Assembly: GCF_036010325.1 (NCBI RefSeq)
Contig: NZ_CP108549.1
Span: forward strand, 1 to 64,000
Source of the DNA: Streptomyces sp. NBC_01210
Lineage (GTDB): Bacteria; Actinomycetota; Actinomycetes; Streptomycetales; Streptomycetaceae
Length of the DNA: 64,000 nt
Reading direction: 5' to 3'
The translations under genes were made by a program, and so were the position numbers. Shown here one piece after another: positions 9,146 through 17,300 of this stretch; the stretch's first letter is position 1; every line of letters begins with the position of its first letter. A model generated the notes under the pieces. The model made no database searches, was not told the DNA's origin, and saw nothing but the letters and a program-made list of their open reading frames with translations.

Positions 9146-9219
9146 TAGCGGGGACAGGATTTGAACCTGCGACCTCTGGGTTATGAGCCCAGCGAGCTAC
9201 CGAGCTGCTCCACCCCGCG
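9146..9219 (-). tRNA. tRNA-fMet (CAT anticodon), initiator type
   Basis: A full cloverleaf can be drawn on the minus strand: acceptor CGCGGGG/CCCCGCT, D-stem GAGC/GCTC, anticodon loop CTCATAA on a stem with three consecutive G:C pairs, and T-arm with TTCAAAT. The unpaired first acceptor position (C1 opposite U72) and the GGG:CCC anticodon stem are hallmarks of initiator tRNA. CCA is not encoded. An initiator tRNA on an accessory-looking terminal region is unusual; the tpg-like gene ends 67 bases upstream of it. Confidence 0.93.
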
Positions 9220-9285
9220 CCGGTTCGCACCACCGTACGCCATGCCGGCAGACGCTGGAGACCATTGCCTTGCGGGGGTCGGTCT

Positions 9286-9861
9286 CTACGCGGCGAAGCC
9301 GATGTTTTTGACGTACTCGTACTGGCCCCACTGGGAGCCGAGGTCGGGCAGGACATCGGCGGTCCAGGCGTCGTCCAGGCCCTGGTGGTCGCCGGCCGCC
9401 CAGGATCCGACGATCTTGTCCCAGCGGCGCACGTTCATCGTCCGGTGTGCGACCACGCGCTGGAGCGGGCGGGCCACGCCGGACTGGTCGAGGGGGTGGA
9501 TCTCCACGCGGGTGCCTCGGCCCTCGCGGTTGAGGCGGGCGGTGAGGTGGCGGGCGACGTTGCGGCGCCGCACCGCCCTGTAGGCGGCGTCGATGCGTTT
9601 CAGGTTGGCCTTCGACGGACGGCGTTTGTCCTCCAGCCATGCCTTCAGCGTCCGGTCGCTCACGGTCAGTCCGGCGTCTTTGGCGGCCTGCCAGGTCCTG
9701 CCCGAAGTCGTCAGGTAGTGCAGGCGTGCCATCAGGCCCCGCTTGGCGGTCACTGGGGTGGCGATGTGGCCGGCGAGCCGGTCGAGCTGGCGGGCGACGG
9801 CGTCGCTGCCCCTGATGCCCCGGGCTCCGAACTTCCCGAACTCGATGTTCTTCTCCGGCAT
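9286..9861 (-). CDS. tpg: Terminal-protein-like (Tpg-like) small basic DNA-binding protein
   Basis: 191 aa. Residues ~43-95 hold a helix-turn-helix-like block: RLHYLTTS, then a WQAAKDAGLTVSDRTLKAWL segment, then RRPSKANLKRIDAAYRAVRRRNV. Order and spacing parallel the N-terminal part of Streptomyces Tpg (about 185 aa), the protein covalently bound to telomere 5' ends. The gene starts directly after the tap-like stop (TAA-ATG, with AGGAG inside the end of the upstream gene), the same order as the classical tap-tpg operon. The assignment rests on length, motif parallel from memory and gene order; overall similarity is low. The alternative is a generic HTH regulator. If correct, it primes end-patching of the replicon. 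Confidence 0.6.
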   Translation of the reverse strand: MPEKNIEFGKFGARGIRGSDAVARQLDRLAGHIATPVTAKRGLMARLHYLTTSGRTWQAAKDAGLTVSDRTLKAWLEDKRRPSKANLKRIDAAYRAVRRRNVARHLTARLNREGRGTRVEIHPLDQSGVARPLQRVVAHRTMNVRRWDKIVGSWAAGDHQGLDDAWTADVLPDLGSQWGQYEYVKNIGFAA

Positions 9862-11376
9862 TTACTGCTCCTGCCCCGTGCCGGCGTCGGTGCCGGTTCC
9901 TGCGGTGTATGTGTCCTTGACCTTGACCTCGGTAACCGAGCGGCCTTCGGGGAAGACACGGCGCCAGTCTCCGATGACGTGGAGTTCGTCGGTGCCCATC
10001 GCCCGTACGACAGCCAGTCCCCCGTCGTGGGCCTTGAGCGCCTTCATCCAGAGGTTGGCGAAGGCCTGGGAGCGGATGATGTGCATCCAGTCCGGGCGGT
10101 AGAGCTCCCGGTTGTAGTTCGACTCCCCCATCGTGGACACGAACTTGGAGTACATCGCCTTCACGTACTCCAGCGTCAGCTCGTCGCCGTCTGCGATCGC
10201 GGTGTCGCGGGCGTCCTTGAGGGCGATCCGGAACTTCTCCAGGAGGTTCTCGGTGGCGCCCGAGGTGTACGACTCGTGGATCTCGGGCGGCTCACACAGG
10301 CCATGCTTCGGACCGGACAGGCGCAGCAGCAGGCGCAGGGTCGGTTCGGTGACCCACAGGGGTCCTGGTTCGTCGCGCTGGCCGATCGGGTTGGGCAGCA
10401 CCGCGTCGTGCTCCCAGGCGGGCGGGGTGATCAGGTGGACTCCGGCGCGGCGCCGGTCGTGTGCGAAGCCCGTGGAGTGTTCCAGCTGGCCGAGCGGGAG
10501 GTGGGTCTTGAGTGCGCTCAAATAGGCGCCGTTGATGTCGAGCGCGGTGACCTCGTGCTTCCCGGGCGGCAGTTCGGGCCGCGTCCACTTGGGGCGGGCC
10601 TCCCAGATCTGGTCGGCGCCCTTGGAGGTCTGCTTCTTGAGGATGTCGGGGATCCAGGGGTGGGCGATCACGTCGTAACGGGCGCCCTTGCGGGTCTCGT
10701 CCAGCAGACGCATCGCGTCCGGGATGGCCCGCTTCAGCAACGCGGTGCTCACGGCTTCGACATCGCCCTGGTGCTCGGCGAGCGCGGCGTGCACCGCTTC
10801 GGGGATCAAGTCGGCCGGCCCGGACGGCTCCTGGAACGCCCGCCCGCGCGGGGCCGCACCTTTCCCGTCGGCCGGGCAGGGCGCGGTGGGCGGATGCTTC
10901 GGGGTTTCGGCGGGGGTCGCCTGGCAGTCGGAGGGGTCCAGGTGCTGAGCGAACCCCGCCACGCGTTGTTCGGCGGGACGGCCGCAGAGCACACACGGCT
11001 CGGGCACGGCGAGCAGCTCCACCTCGTCCTCGTCCTGGCCGACTTCCGGCGAAGACGTAGAGGTGACGGCCACCGCAGCAGCGCCTGACGCCACGGGCTG
11101 CTCCTCAGTCGGCATCGCCGTGGTCTCGGTATCGGTGTTGAGCTTGGTGCTCAGCCCTTCCAGTAGGTACGCGTACTTGGCGCGGGTGTCGCCGGCCGGG
11201 TCCCGGCCACTCTCCCAGCCGCCGACCGTGGACGGGCTCACCCCCAGCGCACGGGCAACCTGCGCTTTGGACAGCCCTGCCCGCTCCCGCAGGCCGCGGC
11301 GGAGCTCGGGGGCCGGGAGTTCGGCCTGCGGGCCGATGGAGGCGAGCAGCGAATCGATCGCGTCGTAGTCGCTCAC
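9862..11376 (-). CDS. tap: Tap-like telomere-associated protein, short form, with polymerase-like motifs
   Basis: 504 aa from GTG at 11376. The N-terminus begins YDAIDSLLAS and has an HTH at about 34-60 (LSKAQVARALGVSPSTVGGW), followed by a zinc-binding-like C-x2-C...H...C at 128-151, the architecture I recall for Streptomyces Tap. The C-terminal half has ALDINGAYLSAL (D280), then RPDWMHIIRSQAFANLW, then AMGTDELHVI (D463). These parallel Tap segments and also resemble motifs A and C of family-B DNA polymerases. Tap normally is about 720-740 aa, so this is shortened in the middle. Role: binds telomere overhangs and recruits Tpg. The 65-bp duplication upstream repeats this start codon region. 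Confidence 0.75.
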   Translation of the reverse strand: MSDYDAIDSLLASIGPQAELPAPELRRGLRERAGLSKAQVARALGVSPSTVGGWESGRDPAGDTRAKYAYLLEGLSTKLNTDTETTAMPTEEQPVASGAAAVAVTSTSSPEVGQDEDEVELLAVPEPCVLCGRPAEQRVAGFAQHLDPSDCQATPAETPKHPPTAPCPADGKGAAPRGRAFQEPSGPADLIPEAVHAALAEHQGDVEAVSTALLKRAIPDAMRLLDETRKGARYDVIAHPWIPDILKKQTSKGADQIWEARPKWTRPELPPGKHEVTALDINGAYLSALKTHLPLGQLEHSTGFAHDRRRAGVHLITPPAWEHDAVLPNPIGQRDEPGPLWVTEPTLRLLLRLSGPKHGLCEPPEIHESYTSGATENLLEKFRIALKDARDTAIADGDELTLEYVKAMYSKFVSTMGESNYNRELYRPDWMHIIRSQAFANLWMKALKAHDGGLAVVRAMGTDELHVIGDWRRVFPEGRSVTEVKVKDTYTAGTGTDAGTGQEQ

Positions 11377-11485
11377 CGGCCGGCTCCCTTCGCCTCGGTC
11401 CGGGTGCTGCGGCGCCGGCCGATCGCGTCGTAGTCGCTCACCGGCCGGCTCCCTTCGCCTCGGTCCGGGTGCTGCGGCGCCGGCC
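11356..11485. repeat. Two-copy 65-bp tandem duplication over the tap-like start
   Basis: A 65-bp unit beginning GATCGCGTCG occurs at 11356-11420 and again at 11421-11485 and looks identical by eye. It contains the end of the small HTH gene, the GTGA stop/start overlap and the first codons of the tap-like gene. 65 is not a multiple of three, so the duplicated start reads into a short dead frame; the genuine start is in the copy nearer the tap-like body. Originally the two genes would have overlapped by GTGA and been translationally coupled. Confidence 0.9.
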
Positions 11486-11719
11486 GGCCGGCAGTGCCTC
11501 GCACGCCCTGGTCGGCCCGGACAGCAGATCCAGTGCGGCGACGCCGTAGTGCCCGGCCAGCGTGTCGACGTCGCGCAGGGTCCATGAAGTGGCACCTGAC
11601 TGCCGACGTGAGATCTGCGTCTGCGTCAGTCCGAGCGCCCCGGCCACCGACCTCTGTGACTCGCCTGTCGCCTGCATCAGTGCGGCCACCGTCAGCCGCA
11701 ACGACTCCTCCAGTCCCAT
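11438..11719 (-). CDS. Small XRE-type helix-turn-helix regulator
   Basis: 93 aa. Residues 1-70 form a compact HTH domain with the typical RSVAGALGLTQTQISRRQSG recognition region. It lies first in the minus-strand operon with the tap-like and tpg-like genes, behind an AT-rich region with two palindromes. The last ~15 residues (RRRSTRTEAKGAGR) are encoded inside the duplicated 65-bp unit. Likely an autoregulator of the tap/tpg-like operon; this is inferred from position only. Confidence 0.7.
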   Translation of the reverse strand: MGLEESLRLTVAALMQATGESQRSVAGALGLTQTQISRRQSGATSWTLRDVDTLAGHYGVAALDLLSGPTRACEALPAGRRRSTRTEAKGAGR

Positions 11720-11814
11720 ACCTCCGACTCTATCAGATTCAATGCGGAAAACGCATCAAAATAAGCATTCCATGCATGTTTTTGCAGATATTAATTATCT
11801 GAAACTCGCCGCTC
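11720..11814. promoter_or_regulatory. AT-rich divergent control region with two palindromes
   Basis: An unusually AT-rich patch between the tap-like operon (leftward) and the SMC/Toprim operon (rightward). ATGCG-5 nt-CGCAT lies at 11742-11756, and CAGATA-5 nt-TATCTG, a perfect dyad, at 11785-11801. These are candidate operators for the adjacent HTH protein. No precise -10/-35 assignment is offered. Confidence 0.5.
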
Positions 11815-11976
11815 ATGGCGGAGCCTGATGTCGCCAGTGGCCGCCGCGCACCTACCGCCCGGGCCGGAGCCCGGATGACTCCATCGGCACAACAGGGACG
11901 CCGCGGGCCGGACATCACTTCATCCCTTTGGTCGCGCTCCGACCGGGTGGCCCACCGGGGAAATTTTGTCCTTTTT

Positions 11977-12000
11977 GTCAGTGGCGGCTGCTCCACTGAC
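11977..12000. promoter_or_regulatory. Perfect 8-bp inverted repeat just upstream of jetA-like start
   Basis: GTCAGTGG at 11977-11984 and CCACTGAC at 11993-12000 flank an 8-base spacer, ending three bases before the ATG at 12004. It could be an operator or an mRNA hairpin limiting translation of the first gene. A GGTGG/CCACC dyad lies just upstream (about 11945-11957). Confidence 0.5.
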
Positions 12001-12003
12001 TCC

Positions 12004-13644
12004 ATGGCAGAAGAGACGAAGGCATTCCCCCACAGCCCGGGCTGTGATCAGGAGGACGGTCTCGACACGATGGTCCAGGCCCTGCTGGACCGGGAGGAGC
12101 GGCGGTTGCTGGGCTCGGTTCCGGCCGCCTGCGACGGAGTCGACGAGTGGCGCGCGCTGGTGGCCGAGCCGGGATTCGTCCGGCGCAGTTCGGTCCTCGC
12201 GCGCGGGGCGCCGTTGCACCGCATCGACCAGCGCACCGCGTGGCAGCGGTTCCCCCGGGGTCTCTACGACCCCCGCACTCTCGCCCTGGCCGCGCTGGAA
12301 GCGGTGGTCAGCCAGCAGGAGATGGAGGCGGAAGCGACAACGGAGGAGGTGGTTCAGTTCCTCGCCTCCCTGGCGGCATCGGCGGCGCCCGGGCGGGATG
12401 CCTCGGAGCACCTGGCGGTGGCCCGATTCGTCCTGCGTGAGCTGCTCAACGACGCGCAGGACGGCGAGGATTTCGACGTCTCCTACAGCGACTACCGCGA
12501 AGGGCACAGCAGGGTGACCTTGTCCCTGCGGCTGCTGGAGGAAGGATTCGGGCGGCGTGACCAGGCCGTACTGCGAGCCACGACCCCTGCCATCAACCTC
12601 CTGCTGTCCGGCCTGGAACACGATCTGGAGGACGTGCAGGCAGCGAAGGACCTGATGCTGCGCCGCCAGGTGAGCACCCGCCGCTGGGGACGTGCCGAGG
12701 AGAGCGCGGCGGAGAGCCTGAAGCTCTCCCTCATGTACTGCGAACGGGTACGGGCGGTGTTGGCGGAGACCGAGCGCGATGTGCGGGCCGTGGACTGGGG
12801 ACAGGACGTCCCGGAGCTGCTCAGGGCGTCCCGCGCACACCTTCGTGAACGTCACCGGGTGGAGCGCGACCTGATGGAGTGGATGCGTGAGGTCCGCAAC
12901 GATGTGGACGACGCGGAGGTACGGCGCACCTGCGAGCGGATCCTGCGCTTGCTGGGGCGGGCCCATCTGCGGCACACCCAGCTTCTGGAGAAGGTCATCG
13001 ACGCCCGTCCGGCGTTCTTGCGTTCCCAGGCCGAGCAGCGTTTCAGGCCTCCCCCGCGCCTTGCGCTGGTGGGGATGCAGGAGGACGTGCTGGAGCCGCT
13101 GCTGTGCCTGGGCGCCGACGACGCCGAGGCGGTCGCGAGCATTTTCGCGGATGCGGCCGGCGGACCGGTGGTCGCGCACGTCCCGCGGCTGCGGGACTGG
13201 TGGGCCTCGCTGCTGGCTCCGGCCCGCGAGGTGCGGGAGGCGTTCGCGGACGAGGAGATCGAACTGATCGCCGACGACCCCGGTGATCACGGTCTCTTCA
13301 GCGATGAGGACGTCGCCGCCGCCCGCGCCCTGCTCACGCAGGCCCTGCGCACGCCGGTGCGGCTGTCCCGGCTGCTGGAGCAGGCGCTGGCGCACGGTCT
13401 GCAGGCCGCTGACCTCCTGGCCGTCTGCGTTCTGCGGGCCTTCGCGCCGGATCCGGAGGACGAGCAGGAGGAAGGGACGGCGGACGAGTTGGCCGACCTG
13501 CTGGAGGACCATCTGGTGGTCCTCGACGACGGCGCCGTGTTCGATCTCGGAACGCTCGCCGGCAGCGACCTGCTGCTCGTCCCCGCCCAGTCGCTGATCC
13601 CCGATCCCGCCTGTTCCGAGGACGACCTGGAGGTTCTGGTATGA
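12004..13644 (+). CDS. jetA: Wadjet-type JetA-like protein (kleisin-like subunit)
   Basis: 546 aa from ATG at 12004; the frame stays open to 11815 but the preceding residues look non-coding, and ATG 12070, behind GGAGG, is an alternative. The protein is acidic and helical with no enzyme motif. The middle (LEDVQAAKDLMLRRQVSTRRWG and the long helices after it) is linker-like, and the flanking parts may be winged helices, consistent with a MukF/JetA-type kleisin bridging an SMC dimer. The assignment depends mainly on operon order (A-B-C-D): the next gene overlaps by ATGA and is MukE-sized, the third an SMC, the fourth a Toprim protein. Sequence similarity to known JetA is not evident by eye. Confidence 0.6.
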   Translation: MAEETKAFPHSPGCDQEDGLDTMVQALLDREERRLLGSVPAACDGVDEWRALVAEPGFVRRSSVLARGAPLHRIDQRTAWQRFPRGLYDPRTLALAALEAVVSQQEMEAEATTEEVVQFLASLAASAAPGRDASEHLAVARFVLRELLNDAQDGEDFDVSYSDYREGHSRVTLSLRLLEEGFGRRDQAVLRATTPAINLLLSGLEHDLEDVQAAKDLMLRRQVSTRRWGRAEESAAESLKLSLMYCERVRAVLAETERDVRAVDWGQDVPELLRASRAHLRERHRVERDLMEWMREVRNDVDDAEVRRTCERILRLLGRAHLRHTQLLEKVIDARPAFLRSQAEQRFRPPPRLALVGMQEDVLEPLLCLGADDAEAVASIFADAAGGPVVAHVPRLRDWWASLLAPAREVREAFADEEIELIADDPGDHGLFSDEDVAAARALLTQALRTPVRLSRLLEQALAHGLQAADLLAVCVLRAFAPDPEDEQEEGTADELADLLEDHLVVLDDGAVFDLGTLAGSDLLLVPAQSLIPDPACSEDDLEVLV

Positions 13645-14387
13645 CCACTTCCGCGGCCATCTACTCTCCGGCCGACCTGGCCGACGCCTCCGCCCTGGTG
13701 TGCTTCGGCTGCCAGCCGCGTCTGCGCCCCCTGGGCGTTCCCCGCTACCGGGACATGCTGCAGCGCTACCGAATGGACGGCCCGTTCCGCGACGCGGCGG
13801 ACGCCGCCGCCGACGGCCTGGACCTGGACGTGATCGAGGCCCACCAGACCGAAGGGCTGATCCTGCATCCCCGAGAGGGGTCCTGGCTGTCCTACCGCCT
13901 CAAGGACCATCCCAAGCTCGGGGTCAAGGACCGCCTCGTCCTGGGACTCGCGCACGTGGCGATCGCGGCCCGCGTCTACCCCACTCCTGCGGACTTGGAG
14001 GAGCAGGGTGTCAAACGGATCTCACTGGCCGAGGTCGACGACTTCCTTCGCCGGCTCACCGACCGGCTGCGTGAAGCATCCGTGGACGCGGACGGGCTGA
14101 CCGTGGTGCACCCCGAACTCCAGGCCGCCTGGCGGGTGTACGCCAGACTTCCGTCGTCGCGCCTCACACCGGCGGGACGGCTGTCGGAGTCGAGCACCCG
14201 GCGGGTGATCAAGGAAGCGCTCGACTGGCTGGTGGAACAGGGGATGGCCTACCGCGCCAACGAGCTGGGCGTGGGCCACTACCGGCTCGCCCACCGCTTC
14301 CGCGTGCAGGTGCGCGAGGCCGCCGCCTCGGCGGCCTTCACCGTGCTGTGCGACCTGCGCCGTGCCCACCTGGTTGAGGAGGACTGA
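13641..14387 (+). CDS. jetB: Wadjet-type JetB-like protein (MukE/KITE-like winged helix)
   Basis: 248 aa, starting in an ATGA overlap with the jetA-like gene. It is a small helical protein with a candidate winged-helix segment around residues 165-225 (SSTRRVIKEALDWLVEQGMAY, then YRLAHRFRVQVRE). Size and position match JetB/MukE partners that bind the kleisin. Only three bases separate its stop from the SMC gene start. Function is inferred from the operon. Confidence 0.6.
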   Translation: MTTSAAIYSPADLADASALVCFGCQPRLRPLGVPRYRDMLQRYRMDGPFRDAADAAADGLDLDVIEAHQTEGLILHPREGSWLSYRLKDHPKLGVKDRLVLGLAHVAIAARVYPTPADLEEQGVKRISLAEVDDFLRRLTDRLREASVDADGLTVVHPELQAAWRVYARLPSSRLTPAGRLSESSTRRVIKEALDWLVEQGMAYRANELGVGHYRLAHRFRVQVREAAASAAFTVLCDLRRAHLVEED

Positions 14388-14390
14388 GGG

Positions 14391-17300
14391 ATGCTCCAAC
14401 TGCGACGCGTTCGTCTGGAGAACATCGGCCACCGCGCGGCCGGGTTCAAATCGCTGGTCCTGGACCTGACCGGCGGCCCCGGCGCGATCGACGGCCGGCC
14501 CATGCGGCCCGTGGACGTGATCCTGTGGCTGCGCAACGGAGGCGGCAAGTCCAGTCTGCTCTCCCTGTTCTTCAGCCTGCTTCTGCCCGCCAAGAGGGAC
14601 TTCATCGGGGCACTCAAGGCCAAGTCGCTCGCCGAGTACATTCCCGGCGGGCAGGTCTCGCACGTGATCGCCGAATGGGGGGATTCCGAACGGCCCGCAG
14701 CCGGCGCGGTGCTGGTGACCGGCGGGGTCTACCAGTGGCGTGACGGACAGCGCCCGGCGGACCTGAGCAGCGGATGGGAGCGGCTGGAGCGCCGCTGGTA
14801 CCTCCTGCGGCCGCAGCCCGGAGGGCTGGAGCTGGACTGCCTGCCCGTGCGTGCCGATGACCTCCAGCTCAGCATGAGCTCCTACGTGAAGGCCCTGGAG
14901 GCGGCGCACAAACTGGAGCGGCGGCTGCAACTGGTCGTCGCGGAGGAGCAGTACACCTGGGAGGAACAACTGGGCCATCACGGTCTGGACCCGCAGGTCT
15001 TCATGATCCAGAAGGCCATGAACCAGGAAGAGGGCGGGATCACCGAGCTGTTCAAGTTCCGCACGGCCGAGGAGTTCATCAACTTCCTCATCGACATGAT
15101 CGTCGATGCCGCCGCGCCCACAGCGGCGCGGGCGGCGCTGTCCAAACACGCCGACAAACTGGCCGCCCGGCCCGCGCGGGAACTGGAGGAACGGTTCCTC
15201 GCCGAGGCCGTCCTGCGGCTGCGGCCGGTTCAGAAGGCCACGGCCGAAGCCGCCCTCGCCGAGCAGGCACTCGGCCAGCAGGTCCAGCTCGCCCGGCGCG
15301 CCGGCGAGCACATCCAGGCCCAGGCCGAACGCTGGGAGCAGGAGTCAGGCTCCCTGCGTGGACGTGCCGAGGCCGACGCGCGAGAGGCTCAGGAGGCCGA
15401 CAACCGGGTCGAGGGCCGGCGCCACCGCGTGGCCGCGGTAGGCGAGGCAGCCGCACGGCTGCAAGTGAGTGACTGCGCGACTGAGCACGCCGGGCGCATC
15501 GAGGCGGCCGGCTCCGCCGAGCGGGAACATGCGGCGTGGCAGGCGGTTCCCCTGCTCATGGATCTGGCGGACCGGGAGGCCGAACGGCAACAGGTCAACC
15601 AGCTGCTGGGAGCTCTGCACAGCGAGCAGGCGCCGCAACGGGAGGCGGTGGAGCAGGCGGGCGCCGCCCTGTACGCGCGGCTCGAAGACGGACTCACCGC
15701 TCTCGCGGGCGAGGATGAACAGGCCCGCGCCGAACTCGAGACGGCTGGCGCCCAGGTCCAGGAGGCCGACCGGGAGTTCGAGGAGGCTGCGCGCGCGATC
15801 GGCCACGCGGACAGCCGTGCCGCCTCGGCCGAAGCACGCCTCGAAGAAGGACAGGCGGACATCATGGCCGCCCGCGCGAGCGGCGTGCTCGCAGGGCAGG
15901 AGGAACCGCATGCCGCCCTGGAACGCCTCACCCGCGAGGAAGATGCCTCCCTGGAACATGTGGAGCAGGCGCGGCGTCAGCGGGAGGCAGCAAGGGAACG
16001 GAGCGCCGGCATCGCGGCGGAACGCCTGTCGTGTGCCGGCCGGCTCAGTACCGCACGACAGCGGCACGACCACGTGTGGGAGCAATGGAACACGCTGGCG
16101 CGCGAACGCTGTGACCTGGCAGCCGAGCCACGCCTGGGAGAACTGGCGGGCACCGGCGACGGGCCAGGGAAACTGGACCTGGACGCGGTCGGCACCGACC
16201 TCGTCGCGATGCTCACCGACCAGGTCACGCACGCGGACACGGAACTGGCCGCCGAGCGTGCCCAGGCGTTGGACGACCAGCGGCTGCGCGACGCACTGGA
16301 GCGGGACGGGTTCTGTCCGCCGCCCCGCGAGGTCGAAGCGGCGGTGGCCGCCCTGCGGGATCGCGGTGCCAACGCCGTTTCGGGTATGCAGTTTTTGCGC
16401 GAGACCGTGCCCGCCCACCGGCACGACGAGGTCATCGTGGCCATCCCCCAGCTGATCGGCGGAGTGGTCATCTGCGGGCCGATGCCCGGTGGCGATCTGG
16501 TGGCTCTGGCCCGGCAGGCCAACGTCTCGCTGCCCACGGTGATCGCCGTGAGCAGCGACGACGAGGCCCGTGCTCTGCTCTTGCGGGAACCGGGAGACCT
16601 CGCCGTCCTGCCTGTCCGCCCGTCTGCCCTGGACCTCCAGGCGGGCGAGGAGGAACTGCGCCGCGTCACCGCGCGTTTGGACACGCTGGAGGAGCGTCTT
16701 AAGGCCGTTACCGCACGGCGCGAGGCCGATCACGCCCTCGCCGGGCGGCTGCGGGTATATCTGGAATCGTTCGGTCCCCGGGCGCGCGCCGCACTGGAGG
16801 AGTTGCTCAGCCAGCTCGACGACGAAGTGAACACGCTCACCGAACACACCAGCGCTCTGGCCCAGAAGGCAGAGGAAGCCGTAGAGAGCGGACGCCAGGC
16901 GGAACGACGGCTCGCTCAGCACACGGACGCGCTGATGGCGCTCACCCACTTGCTGCCCCAGGTCCGGGCCCTTGAGGCGACGGCCCGCGCCACGGTGCAC
17001 TGGACGGCAGAAGGCCGGCTGGCCCGGACCGAGGCACGTGAACACCGCGCCGCCGCGAAGCAGTTGAAGAAACGGTGCATGAGTGCCGAAGGGCAGAGGC
17101 GGAGCGCGGAAGCAGCGCTTCGGCAGTGCCGGGAGCGTGCAGAGCGCTGGTCCGGCTGGGTGGAGGAGATCCGCCAGGAACTTTCGGACGAGGTCATCGG
17201 CCGGGCACGTCCGGCCACGGTGCCGGACGGGAGCCTGCAGGCGCTGCGCGAGCGCTGGGGCCAGGCCCGCCGGGACTGGCACGACGGCATCAGCGACACC

